From Gordionus sp. m RMFG-2023 (Eukaryota > Nematomorpha > Gordioida > Chordodea > Parachordodidae), in assembly GCF_954871325.1 (NCBI RefSeq), contig NC_088776.1:60598954-60662953 (forward strand): a stretch of DNA of 64,000 nt, written 5' to 3'. A program made the translations under genes and the position numbers. Under the pieces are notes generated by a model. That model saw only the letters and a list, made by a program, of their open reading frames with translations. It did no database searches and was not told where the DNA came from. This document shows, piece by piece, positions 1 through 14,400 of this stretch. Position 1 is the first letter of the stretch. Each line of letters opens with the position of its first letter.

Positions 1-2890
1 ATAAATTGTTGATATCAAAAATTAAATTAAAATATATTTATTCTCTATTTTTATTTAAAAAAGATTATTTAATATTAATTACTGAAAATAAATTAATTTT
101 TTAAAATAAGGATTTTAACCTGCAACTTCTGATACCGCTATTTAATATATAAATAAATAAAATAAATAAATCATTTGCTAAATTGGTAATATCAGAAATT
201 GAATTAAAATATATTTATTTTCTTTTTTTATTTTTATTTAAAAAAGATTAGTTAATATTAATTAACTGAAATGAAAATAATTTTTAAAATAAGGATTCTA
301 ACCTGCAACTTCTGATGTCGCTTTTTAATAAGTAATAATTGTTGATATCAAAAGTTAAATTAAAATATATTTAATCTTTTTTTTTATTTTATATAAAAAA
401 TAGTATTTAATATTAATTATCTGAAAATAAATAGGATTCCAACCTGCAACTTCTGATGCCGCTATTGTATATATATAAAATAAATAAATCATTTTAGCTA
501 AATAGTTGATATCAAAAATTAAATTAAAATTTTGTTTTGTTTTTTAATTTTCACTTACAAAAGATTATTTAATATTAATTTACTAAAATGAAATTAATTT
601 TTTAAAATAAATTCTTCCTAGCAATTTCTGATGCCGTAAATTTATAAAATAAATAAATCATCTGCTTAATTGTTTATATAGAAGTAAAAATTAAAAAAAA
701 ATAAATATATATTATTTTTTTTTATTTTTATTAAAAAAAGAGTATTTGCCGCTATTTAATAAGTAAAAAATGTTTATATCAAAAGTTAAATTAAAATATA
801 TTTATTAAAATTTTTAATTTTTAAAAATAAGTAATTAATATTAATTAGCTGAAAAAATTAATTTTACAAAATAAGGATAACCTGAAACTTCTAATGCTGC
901 TATAAGTAAATATTGTTGATATCAAAACTTAAATTAAAATATATTTATTCTCTTTTTTTAATTATAATAAATAGTATTTATTATTAATTATAAATTTTTT
1001 AAAATAAGTACTCCAACCTGCTACTTCTGATGCCGCTATTAATAAGTAAATATATAAAATAAATAAATCATTTTATAAATTGTTGATATCAAAAATTAAA
1101 TTAAAATATATTTATTCTCTTTTTTTATTTTCATTTAAAAAAGATTATTTAATATTAATTAACTGAAATGAAATTAATTTTTTAAAATTAGGATTTCAAC
1201 CTGCAACTTCTGATGCCGTTTAATAAATAAAAATTGTTGATATCAGAAGTTATATTTATTTTCTAATGTATTTTCATTAAAAAATAATATTTAATATTAA
1301 TTAAGAAAAGAAATTTTTAAAATAAGGTAACCAACCTGCAACTTCTGTTGCCGCTATTTAAAAAGTAAATATATAAAATAAATAAAACATTTTGGCTAAA
1401 TTGTTGATATCAAAAATTTAATTAAAATATATTTATTCTCTTTTTTTATTTTTATTAAAAAAAGAGTATTTAATATTAATTAACTGAAAATAAATTAATT
1501 TTTTAAAATATGTTCTTCCAAGCAATTTCTGATGCCGCTGTATAATAGATAAATTTATAAAATAAATAAATCATCTAATAAATTGTTGATATTAGAAGTT
1601 AAAAATAGAAAAAATTAAAATATATATATATTGTTTTAATTATCTGAATGTAAATTAATTTTTAAATAAGGATTCCAACCTGCAACTTCTGATGCCGCTA
1701 AGTAAAAATTTTTGATATCAAATGTTAAATTAAAATTTATTTATTATTTTTTTTAATTTTTATGTAAAAAATGGTACTGAAATGAAATTAATTTTTTAAA
1801 ATAAGGACAAACCTGCAACTTCTGATGTCGCTATAAGTAATAAATTAAAATATAATTTTTATCTTTTTTTATTTTCATATAAATAATAGTATTTAATATT
1901 AATTACTGAAAATAAATTTATTTTTTAAAATAAGAATTTCAACCTGCAACTTCTGATGCCGTTATTTAATAAGTAAATATATAAAATATAAAATAATTTG
2001 CTAAATTGTTGATATCAGAAATTAAATTAAAATATTTATTTTCTTTTTTTATTTCATTTAAAAAATAGTATTTAATAATAATTAACTGAAATAAAATTAT
2101 TTTTTAAAAATAAGGATTCCAACCTGCAACTTCTGATGCCGCTATTTAATATATAAATATATAAAATAAATAAATCATTTGCTAAATTGTTGAAAATATA
2201 TTTTTTTTCTTTATTTTTTTTCATTTAAAAAATAGTATTAATTATTTTTTATAAATAAGGATTCCAACCTGCAACTTCTGATGAAGCTATTAATATGTAA
2301 ATAATTTTATAAATTGTTGATATCAAGAATTAAATTAAAATATATTTATACTTTTTTTATTTTTATTTAAAAAAGATTATTTAATATTAATTAAATGAAT
2401 TGTAATTATTTTTAAATTTAGGATTCCAACCTGCAACTTCTGATGCCGCTATTTATTAAGTAAATATATATAATAAATAAAACATTTTGGCTAAATTGTT
2501 GATATCAAAAATTAAATTAAAATATATTTATTCTTTTTTTTTTCATTTAAAAAAGAATATTAAATATTAATTAACGTAGAATTTCAACCTGCAACTTCTG
2601 ATGCTGCTATTTAATAAGTAAAAATGGTTGAAATCAATTTAATTAAAAAATATTTGTTCTGTATTTTTATTTTCATTTAAAAAAGATTATTTAATATTAA
2701 TTAACTGAAATGAAATTATTTTTTTAAAATTATGATTCCAACCTGCAACTTCTGATGTTGCTATTTAGTAAGAAAGAATTGTTGATATCAAAGTTAAATT
2801 AAAATATATTTATTCTCTTTTTTTATTTTCATATAAATTATAGTATTTAATATTAATTACTGAAAACAAATTAATTTTTTAAAATAAGGA

Positions 2891-4370
2891 TTCCAACCTG
2901 CAACCTCTGATGCCGCTATTTAATATATAAATATATTAATTAATTAAATCATTTACTAAATTGTTGATATCAGAAATTGAATTAAAATATATTTTTTTTC
3001 TTTTATGATTTTCATTTAAAAAATAGTATTTAATAATAATTAACTGAATAAAGTTAATTTTTATAAATAAGGATTCCAATCTGCAACTTCTGAATGCGCT
3101 ATTTAATACGTAAAAATTGTTGATATCAGAAATTAAATTAATATTTATTATTGTCTTTAATTTGTATATAAAAAATGGTATTGTATATTAATTAACTGAA
3201 ATGAAATTAATTTTTCAAAATAAGGACCAACCTGCAACTTCTGATGTCGCTATAAGTAAATATTGTTGATTTTAAAAGTTAAATTAAAAAATATTTATTC
3301 TCTTTTTTTATTTTCATATGAATAATAGTATTTAATATTAATTACTGAAAACAAATTAATTTTTTAAAATAAGGATTTCAACCTTTAACTTCTGATGCCG
3401 CTATTTAATTAATAAATATATTAATTAATTAAATCATTTACTAAATTGTTGATATCAGAAATTGAATTAAAATATATTTTTTTTCTTTTTTGATTTTCAT
3501 TTAAAAAATAGTATTTAATAATAATTAACTGAATAAAGTTAATTTTTATAAATAAGGATTCCAATCTGCAACTTCTGATGCCGCTATTTAATACGTAAAA
3601 TATGTTGATATCATAAATTAAATTAATATTTATTATTGTCTTTAATTTGTATATAAAAAATGGTATTGTATATTAATTAACAGAAATGAAATTAATTTCA
3701 AAATAAGGACCAACCTGCAACTTCTGATGCCTCTATAAGTAAATATTGTTGATATCAAATTCAAAAATCAAATTTAAAAATATTTTTTTTCTTTTTTTAT
3801 TTTCATATAATAATAAATAGTAATTAATATTAATTAATTGAAAATAAATAAATTTTTTAAAATAAGGATTTCAACCTTTAACTTCTGATGCCGTTAATTA
3901 ATAAATATATTAATTAATTAAATCATTTACTAAATTGTTGATATCAGAAATTGAATTAAAATATATTTTTTTTCTTTTTTGATTTTCATTTAAAAAATAG
4001 TATTTAATAATAATTAACTGAATAAAGTTAATTTTTATAAATAAGGATTCCAATCTGCAACTTCTGATGCCGCTATTTAATACGTAAAATATGTTGATAT
4101 CATAAATTAAATTAATATTTATTATTGTCTTTAATTTGTATATAAAAAATGGTATTGTATATTAATTAACAGAAATGAAATTAATTTCAAAATAAGGACC
4201 AACCTGCAACTTCTGATGCCTCTATAAGTAAATATTGTTGATATCAAATTCAAAAATCAAATTTAAAAATATTTTTTTTCTTTTTTTATTTTCATATAAT
4301 AATATATAGTAATTAATATTAATTATTTGAAAATAAATAAATTTTTTAAAATAAGATTCCAACCTGCAAC
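2891..4370. repeat. Higher-order repeat, three-monomer unit of about 487 bp, three copies
   Basis: Three consecutive blocks repeat a set of three distinguishable monomers. The marker AAATCATTTACTAAATTG recurs at 2,946, 3,431 and 3,920, giving offsets of 485 and 489 bp. Within each block a monomer variant with TATTATTGTCTTTAATTTG follows in the same place. Copies 2 and 3 are nearly identical while copy 1 is more diverged, which suggests stepwise unequal exchange. Confidence 0.85.
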
Positions 4371-4919
4371 TTCTGATGCCGCTATTAAAAATTAAATATA
4401 TAAAATAAATAAATCATTTTATAAATTGTTGATATCAAAAATTAAATTAAAATATATTTATTTTCTTTTTTTATTTTCATTTAAAAAAGATTATTTAATA
4501 TTAATTAATTGAAATGAAATTAATTTTTTAAAATAAGGATTCCAACCTGCAACATCTGATGCCGCTATTTAATATATAAATATATTAAATAATTAAATCA
4601 TTTACTAAATTGTTGATATCAAAAATTGAATTAAAATATATTTTTTTTCTTTTTTATTTTCATTTAAAAAAGATTATTTAATATTAATTAACTGAAATGA
4701 AATTTATTTTTCAAAATAAAGACCAACCTGCAACTTCTGATACCGCTATAAGTTAATATTGTTGATATCAAAAATTAAATTAAAATATATTTATTTTCTT
4801 TTTTTATTTTCATTTAAAAAAGATTATTTAATATTAATTAATTGAAATTAATTTTTTAAAATAAGGATTGCAACCTGGAACTTCTGATGCCGCTATTTAA
4901 TATATAAATATATTAAATA

Positions 4920-6560
4920 ATTAAATCATTTACTAAATTGCTGATATCAAAAATTGAATTTAAATATATTTTTTTTCTTTTTTTCATTTAAAAAATAGTA
5001 TTTAATATTATTTAACTGAAATGAAATGAAATTTTATAAATAAGGATTCCAACCTGCAACTTCTGATGACGCTATTAATAAGTAAATTTATAAAATAAAT
5101 ATAACATTTTATTGTTGATATCAATTAAATTAAAAAATATTTGTTCTCTATTTTTATTTTCATTTTAAAATGATTATTTAATATTAATTAACTGAAATGT
5201 AATTATTTTTAAATTTAGGATTCCAACCTGCAACTTCTGATGCCGCTATTTAATAAGTAAATATATAAATCAAATAAAACATTTTGGCTAAATTGTTGAC
5301 AAAAATTAAATTAGAATATATTTATTCTCTTTTTTTTTCATTAAAAAAGAATATTTAATATTAATTTAACTGAAAATAAATTAATTTTTTAAAATATATC
5401 TTCCAACCTGCAACCTCTGATGCCGCTGTACAATAAATATTTTTTTTATTTTTCATTTAAAAAATAGTATATAATATTAATTAACCGAAATGAAATTAAT
5501 TTTTTAAAATAAAGATTTCAACCTGCAACTACTGATGCCGCTATATAATAAGTGAATATATAATTAATAAATCATTTGTTAAATTGTTTATATCAAATGT
5601 TATATTAAAATATTCTCTATTTTTATTTTCATTAAAAAATAATATTTAATATTAATTAACTGAAATAAATTAATTTTTTAAAATAAGGTCTTCAAACCTG
5701 CAACCTCTGATGCCGCTGTATAATAAGCAAATTTATAAAATAAATAAATCATCTGCTAAATTGTTGACTTAGAAGTTAAAATAAAAAAAATTATATATAT
5801 TTTTTTTATTTTTCATTTAAAAAATAGTATTTAATATTAATTAACTGAAATGAAATTAATTTTTTAAAATAAAAAATCCAACCTGCAACTACTGATGCCG
5901 CTATATAATAAGTGAATATATAATTAATAAATCATTTGCTAAATTGTTTATATCAAAAGTTATATTAAAATATTCTCTATTTTTATTTTCATATAAAAAA
6001 TAGTATTTAATATATATTAACTAAAATAAATTAATTTTTTAAAATAAGTATTCCAACCTGCAACTTCTGATACCGCTGTATAATATGTAAATTTATAAAA
6101 TAAATAAATCATCTGCTAAATTGTTGATATCAAAAATAAAATTAAAATATATTTATTCTCTTTTTTTATTTTCATTTAAAAAAGATATTTATATTAATTA
6201 ACTAAAATGAAATTAATTTTTCAAAATAAAGACCAACCTGCAATTTCTGATGCCGCTATAAGTGAATATTGTTGATATTATAAGTTACTTTAAAATATAT
6301 TTTTTCTCTTTTTTTAATTTAGTATAATAAATAATATAAATTAACTGAAAATAAAAAAATTTTTTAAAATAGGGATTCCAACCTGCAACTTCTGATGCCG
6401 CTCCTGCTACTTGTGATTTCAGTATTTAATAAGTATAAATTGTTGATATCAAAAGTTAAATTAAAATATATTTATTCTCTATTTTTATTTTCATATAAAA
6501 AATAGTATTTTATATTAAATAACTGAAAATAAATAATTTTTTTAAAATAAGGATTCCAAC
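4920..6560. repeat. Long duplicated block of the array, partner at about 7,950-9,610
   Basis: A run of about nine monomers is repeated about 3.03 kb further on. Matching markers are at 4,923 and 7,951 (offset 3,028), 5,701 and 8,746 (offset 3,045), and 6,401 and 9,433 (offset 3,032). The last marker is an unusual double core, CTCCTGCTACTTGTGATTTC, inserted after a normal core. A third, related copy of that double core lies at 7,082. The block therefore shows multi-kilobase amplification on top of the basic monomer. Confidence 0.8.
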
Positions 6561-9500
6561 CTGCAACTGCTGATGCCGCTATTAAAAATTAAATATATAA
6601 TATAAATAAATCATTTATAAATTGTTGATATCAAAAATTAAATTAAAATATATTTATTTTATTTTTTTATTTTCATTTAAAAAAGATTATTTAATATTAA
6701 TTAATTGAAATTAATTTTTTAAAATAAGGATTGCAACCTGGAACTTCTGATGCCGCTATTTAATATATAAATATATTAAATAATTAAATCATTTACTAAA
6801 TTGTTGATATCAAAAATTGAATTAAAATATATTTTTATTCTTTTTTATTTTCATTTAAAAAAGATTATTTAATATTAATTAACTGAAATGAAATTAATTT
6901 TTCAAAATAAAGACCAACCTGCAACTTCTGATGCCGCTATAAGTGAATATTGTTGATATTAAAAGTTAAGTTAAAATATATTTATTCTCTTTTTTTATTT
7001 TAATATAATAAATAATATAAATCAACTGAAAATAAATAAATTTTTTAAAATAGGGATTCCAACCTGCAACATCTGATGCCGCTCCTGCAACTTGTGATTT
7101 CACTATTTAATAAGTAAAAATTTTTTATATCAAAAGTTAAATTAAAATATATTTATTCTCTATTTTTATTTTCATATAAAAAATAGTATTTTATATTAAT
7201 TAACCAAAAATAAATAATTTTTTTAAAATAAGGAATCCAACCTGCAACTTCTGATGCCGCTATTATAAGTAAATTTATATAATAAATAAATAATTTTATA
7301 TATTTTTGATATCAAAAATTAAATTAAAATATATTTATTATGTTTTTTTATTTTCATTAAAAAAGATTATTTAATATTAATAAACTGAAATGAAATTAAT
7401 TTTTCAAAATAAGGACCAACCTGCAACTTCTGATGCCGCTATAAGTAAATATTGTTGATTTCATAAGTTAAATTAAAATATATTTATTCTCTATTTTTAT
7501 ATACATATTAAAAATAGTATTTTATATTAATTAACTGAAAATAAATAATTTTTTAAAAATAAGGATTCCAACCTGCAACTTCTGCTGCCGCTATTAAAAG
7601 TAAATTTATATAATAAATAAATAATTTTATAAATTTTTGATATCAAAAATTAAATTAAAATATATTTAATATGTTATTATATTTTCATCAAAAAAGATTA
7701 TTTAATATTAATAAACTGAAATGAAATTAATTTTTCAAAATAAGGACCAACCTGCAACTTCTGATACCGCTATAAGTAAATATTGTTGATTTTAAAAGTT
7801 AAATTAAAAAATATTTATTCTCTATTTTTATTTTCATATAAATAATAGTATTTAATATTAATTACTGAAAACAAATTAATTTTTTAAAATAAGGATTGCA
7901 ACCTGTAACTTCTGATTCCGCTATTTAATATATAAATATATTAATTAATTAAATCATTTACTAAATTGCTGATATCAAAAATTGAATTAAAATATATTTT
8001 TTTTCTTTTTTTATTTTCATTTAAAAAAAAAGAATTTAATATTATTTAACTGAAATGAAATGAAATTTTATAAATAAGGATTCCAACCTGCAACTTGATG
8101 ACGCTATTAATAAGTAAATTTATAAAATAAATATAACATTTTATAAATTGTTGATATCAATTAAATTAAAAAATATTTGTTCTCTATTTTTATTTTCATT
8201 TAAAAAAGATTATTTAATATTAATTAACTGAAATGTAATTATTTTTAAATTTAGGATTCCAACCTGCAACTTCTGATGCCGCTATTTAATAAGTAAATAT
8301 ATAAAATAAATAAAACATTTTGGCTAAATTGTTAACAAAAATTAAATTAGAATATATTTATTCTCTTTTTTTTTCATTTAAAAAAGAATATTTAATATTA
8401 ATATAACTCAAAATAAATAAATTTTTTAAAATAAGGTCTTCCAACCTGCAACCTCTGATGCCGCTGTATAATATATATATTTTTTTATTTTTTATTAAAA
8501 TAATAGTATATAATATTAATTAACTGAAATGAAATTAATTTTTTAAAATAAAGATTTCAACCTGCAACTACTGATGCCTCTATATAATAAGTGAATATAT
8601 AATTAATAAATCATTTGCTAAATTGTTTATATCAAATGTTATATTAAAATATTCTCTATTTTTATTTTTATTTTCATTAAAAAATAATATTTAATATTAA
8701 TTAACTGAAATAAATTAATTTTTTAAAATAAGGTCTTTAAACCTGCAACCTCTGATGCCGCTGTATAATAAGCAAATTTATAAAATAAAGAAATCATCTG
8801 CTAAATTGTTGACTTAGAAGTTAAAATAAAAAAAATTATTTATTTTTTTTATTTTTCATTTAAAAAATAGTATTTAATATTAATTAACTAAAATGAAATT
8901 AATTTTTTAAAATAAAGAATCCAACTACTGATGCCGCTATATAATAAGTGAATATATAATTAATAAATCATTTGCTAAATTGTTTATATCAAAAGTTATA
9001 TTAAAATATTCTCTATTTTTGTTTTCATATAAAAAATAGTATTTAATATATATTAACTAAAATAAATTAATTTTTTAAAATAAGTATTCCAACCTGCAAC
9101 TTCGATGCCGCTGTATAATAAGTAAATTTATAAATTAAATAAATCATCTGCTAAATTGTTGATATCAAAAATAAAATTAAAATATATTTATTCTCTTTTT
9201 TATTTTCATTTAAAAAATATTATTTATATTATTTAACTGAAATGAAATTAATTTTTCAAAATAAAGACCAACCTGCAACTTCTGATGCCGCTATAAGTGA
9301 ATATTGTTGATATTAAATAAATTAAAATATATTTATTCTCTTTTTTTATTTTAATATAATAAATAACATAAATTAACTGAAAATAAATAAATTTTTTAAA
9401 ATAGGGATTCCAACCTGCAACTTCTGATGCCGCTCCTGCTACTTGTGATTTCACTATTTAACAAGTAATTGTTGATATCAAAAGTTAAATTAAAATATAT

Positions 9501-11470
9501 TTATTCTCTATTTTTATTATCATATAAAAAATAGTATTTTATATAAATTAACTGAAAATAAATAATTTTTTTAAAATAAGGATTCCAACCTGCAACTTCT
9601 GATCCAGCTATTATAAGTAAATTTATATAATAAATAAATTATTTTATAAATTTTTGATATCAAAAATTAAATTAAAATATATTTATTATGTTTTTTAATT
9701 TTCATATAAAATATAGTATTTAATATTAATTAACAGAAATAAATTAATTTTTTAAAATAAGTATTCCAACCTGCAACTACTGATGCCGCTGTATTATAAA
9801 TAAATTTTAAAATAAATAAATCATCTGCTAAATTGTTGATATCAAAAATAAAATTAAAATATATTTATTCTCTTTTTTTATTTTCATTTAAAAAAGATTA
9901 TTTAATATTAATTATCTGAAATGAAATTAATTTTTCAAAATAAAGACCAACCTGCAACTTCTGATGCCGCTATAAGTGAATATTGTTGATATTAAAAGTT
10001 AAGTTAAAATATATTTATTCTCTTTTTTTATTTTAATAGTAATTAATATTAATTATCTGAAAATAAATAAAATTTTAAAAATAAAGATTACAACCTGCAA
10101 CTTCTGATGCCGCTATTTAATAAGTAATATTTGTTGAGATCAAAAGTTAAATTAAAATATATTTATTCTCTTTTTTTATTTTAATATAAAAAATGGTATT
10201 TAATATTAATTAACTGTAATTAAATTTATTTTTCAAAATACGGATTCCAACCTGCAACTTCTGATGCTGCTTTTTAATAAATAAATATATAAAATAAATA
10301 AATCATTTGCTAAATTGTTGATATCAAAAATTAAATTAAAATATATTTATTCTCTTTTTTTTATTCTTTTAAAAAAGATTATTTAATATTAATTAACTGA
10401 AATAAAATTTTTTTTTTAAATTAAGGATTCTAACCTGCAACTTCTGATGCCACTATTTAATAAGTAAAAATTGTTCATATCAAAAGTTTAATTAAAATAT
10501 ATTTAATCTCTTTTTTTATTATTATATAAAAAATAGTATTTAATATTAATTAACTGAAATAAAAATTAATTTTTCAAAATAAGGATTCTAACCTGGAGCA
10601 ACTTCTGCTTCTGTTGTTTAATAAATAAATATATAAAATAAATAAATCATTTATGCTAAATTGTTAATATCAAAAGTAAAATTAAAATATATTCTCTCTT
10701 TTTATTTTCATTTAAAAAATAGTATTTAATATTAATTAGAAATGTAATAAATTTTTTTATAATAAGGATTCCAACCTGCAACTTCTGATACTGCTATTTA
10801 ATAAGTTGATTTATAAAATAAATAAATCATTTGCTACATTGTGGATATCAGAAGTTAAATTAAAATATATTAAGTTCCATTTAAAATTAGTATTTAATAT
10901 TAATTAACTGAAATTAAATTAATTTTTTAAAATAAGGTCCAACCTGCAACTTCTGATGACGCTGTTTAATAAATAAATATAAAAATAAATTAATCATTTT
11001 TGCTAAATTGTTGATATCAATACTTAAATTAAAATATATTTATTCTCTTTTTTTATCTTCATTTAAAAAATAATATTTTATATACTGTATTGAAATTTTT
11101 TTTTAAAAATAAATATTCCAACCTGGTACAACTTCTGCTGCCGCTGTTTAATTAATTAAATATATAAAATAAATAAATAATTTTTGCTCAATTGTTTATA
11201 TCAAAAGTTAAATTAAAATATATTTATTCTTTATTTATCTTCATTTAAAAAATAGTATTTTATATTAATTAACTGTAATGAAATTAAAATTTTAAAATAA
11301 GCATTCCAACCAACAGCAACTACTGGTGCTGTTGAATAAATAAATTTATAAAATATATAAATCATTTTTGCTAAATTGTTGATAGCAAAAGTTAAATTAA
11401 AATCTTTTTTTATATCTTCATTTAAAAATTAGTATTTTGTATTTTAAATTAACTGTAATGAAATTAAATT

Positions 11471-14400
11471 TTTATGTTTTGTTTTAAATTAATCACATTT
11501 TAGATAATTCGGAAATTTAAATTTATTATTATTAATGTAAAAATTTATTAAAATATACATAATAAATTAAGTTTATTATAAGCTATAACCTGATTGTAAT
11601 AATTTTAGTCATTTTTACACTTTGATATACAATATATTAAATAATCTTTTTTTACACAGAAGTGGATGCAATGACTATTTTAAAGAATTTTAGCTAAGGC
11701 ACACATGTCAGATTAGGCTCAAAGGATTTTTTTTTGATTTATACTAACGATCGAAAAGAAAATGCAGAAAAATATATAAACAAAATACTTTAATAAATCA
11801 TTAACTTATTATTTGTAAAAAAGTGTCACTTTAAAAATAAAATAATAGCATATTTATTCAGTTAAAATATATTATAGTTCTATAAATATTAAATTTTACC
11901 CTCATTCGCTAAATATAAATGAGTGATTTTTAAAATAGTGTTTTTAAATCATCTAAAATTTTGTAATATTTATTAGACACTTATTAAACAATTTTCAACA
12001 AATATAACTATATAATTAAAAAATATTTTTAAAATAAAATATTACCGTTCACAACTTAGAAAAAAAATAAAAAAAGTAAAAATATATTTTATATAGAATG
12101 ATACAATTTTGGTACAATCATATTTCCAAAAGTTTTCTTGATGGATACAAAAGATATCATGATTAACTGATTAAGACATTAAAACAATTAAATGCGCATT
12201 AACAAAAATGCTCACTAATTTACTTGAAATTAATAAACAATATATCCCATTTTGTCAACAATCGAAAAGTTATTGCACACCTCTAACTAAAATCTCATAG
12301 CCTCTAAGCAATTGCCATTATTTGTATACAAATAAAAAAATTGATATGTAAATAGGGACGTACTGGAAGGCATTAGATACGACATTTATAAATTAGGCCT
12401 CATAATTTGGTGTATCACCAAACTATTATCCGGTTAAAGCATGTTAATGCAATGCCTTTGCAAGACTTATATTATTCTATTTGACCTATTATATAAATTT
12501 TAAAAAAATTATTTTTAGGTATGGAATGCTAATATTATTTGACAAATTAAATTCTGAAATTGTATTACTATAAAAAGTTAAAGAGGAGTTTAAGAAAATC
12601 TCTCGATTAAGTAAATAAATATGTTGTTAACTTAGTTGTAAGTTTTTATCTATTATTGTTAAAATATTGATATACGCGGTTTTAAATTTGTTGCTTGAAT
12701 ATATGAGAAATCAGGTATCATATTAAAGGGGTAACTATATTTTAAAAAATAATTAAATGTATGTAAGGGGAGGCAATAAGAGCTCTTTTGAGATATATAT
12801 ATATTTAAAATCAAAATAATTATTTTTAAAAGTATTTGTTTTATTTGTCCTGATTTGTATCATTAAATATTTATATACAACTATAATAATAATAACCTTG
12901 TAACTTTATATGAATAATAATTAGATTATGGAGGAAGGGGGTGGGGGGGGCGTTATATATATTTAAGATGACAATATGTGATTGAATACTAATTTTTAAT
13001 TGTTTTTATATATTATAATATTTAAAATATATAAAATTTATGAGATTGGGGTAAGATTGGACCTATAAAAGTATGCTCGTCAGGTCGGCCTCTGATAAAA
13101 ATATTTTTAATTCGGGCTCGGGTCTGGAAAGGACCGCGCAAAAAGGTTCTAATTATTATTAGCTTTTATTAATTACAATTGAGCTAATATATATAACAAT
13201 TTGTTTTAATTTCATCTATATCAACGCAATAAAGATATAAAAATTAATTCTTTATATATTCTATAATATTTGGCACTCAATTCTTGATAACTATTACTTC
13301 CAAATATTTTGTAATACCTATTACTCAAATATTTGTATCCAGTCAAAACCTATTTTGTTTAAAAAGATTTTAGATTAATGGTGTTTTAAAAAAAGCACAA
13401 TTCGAGGCTTATCTTTTCCTTTAGCGAAATAAAAAAAATGAAGACATTTTATCGGTTTAAAACCAAGTTTAAAATCTTAGACATATAATACTTTGATTCT
13501 AAATATAGAAATCTACTCCACATCTAATGAACAGGTATAAATATATAAGGAATTAAAAAATTTATAAAATAATTTATGATTCATTGCCGATGTTCCTTTA
13601 CAACTTGAACCACGAGATACTTCCATTAAATCCCTTGAATATAGGGAAACATATATTTGGGCTTTACATGTATATACATTTTTGCCAAATAAAATAATTT
13701 ATGATACATTAGATATATAGCTAAAAAAAGAAATTCCTAAAAATATTTACATCTAGCTGGTAAAAATATATTTATGCTCATATGGTTTCAAAACTGCTCA
13801 TTTGGGAAAGAGGTTAAATCCTTAGTTACACTAATTAGCCAAAAGAGTCATAAATCAGCAATATCGAGGTTTTTTGATTAACAAAAAATCAGCTTTATTA
13901 CGTTAAAATTAAGTTATTTGAAGATCATCGAAGTCACCTGAGGCACGTGACTATTTTCAATTTATTTTTTATAATTATATCATATGAATTTTAAATTTTA
14001 TATGAGCGGAAGAGAGCGTTTAAGGAAAAAATTATAGAAGAAATTATAAATTTTGAGGTAATTTTATATATAAAAATATGATAAATATTTTTAACAAAAT
14101 TTATGACCAAATCAGATATTACAACAAAATCATAGCTGAAAGAAAAATGTAAAATTTAATAAAACAGATGAGGAAAGTATGTCATCTATCAGTTTTTAAA
14201 ATAATTTCAAACATGCCCTGGAAGACATTTATTTTAAATAGCCATAATACAAAATTAAATTTTTTATATTGAAGACAAAGATATGTTTATATTTCAGGAA
14301 GAATTTGAATATTAATACTTATTTACCATAAATAAATTTAGAAATATAAATCGTTTATGTATAATTATGGAAAAATAATATCTAAGTCGAATATTCTTTT

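Larger units (their letters stand above)
1..11470. repeat. Satellite array, left block
   Basis: Tandem monomers run from the first base to about 11,470, with spacing between cores varying from roughly 130 to 190 bp, so on the order of 65 copies. Each monomer has a GC-richer core reading CCTGCAACTTCTGATGCCGC or a near variant, then TTGTTGATATCAAAA about 50 bp later, then a T-rich stretch and TTAATATTAATTAACTGAAA. All cores lie on the plus strand. No frame is open across monomers, so this is non-coding satellite. The window starts inside the array, so its left end is not seen. The last monomers (10,580-11,470) are more diverged and of a GGAGCAACTTCTGC subtype. A centromeric or pericentromeric role is possible but not shown by sequence. 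Confidence 0.95.

Noticed and set aside
9248-9454. 68-codon minus-strand frame in the satellite
   Set aside because: It spans monomers and repeats the core (QVAGAASEV, SGIRSCRL); the frame is not kept in neighbouring units.
1-11470. CENP-B-like box or other known centromere protein site in the satellite core
   Set aside because: The core does not resemble the CENP-B box, and no other binding motif is recognisable, so a centromere claim is not made.
11660-11697. Plus-strand exon reading VDAMTILKNFS after TTTTTTTACACAG
   Set aside because: Good acceptor and phase 1, but only 12 codons, single copy and no partner exon; easily chance in this composition.
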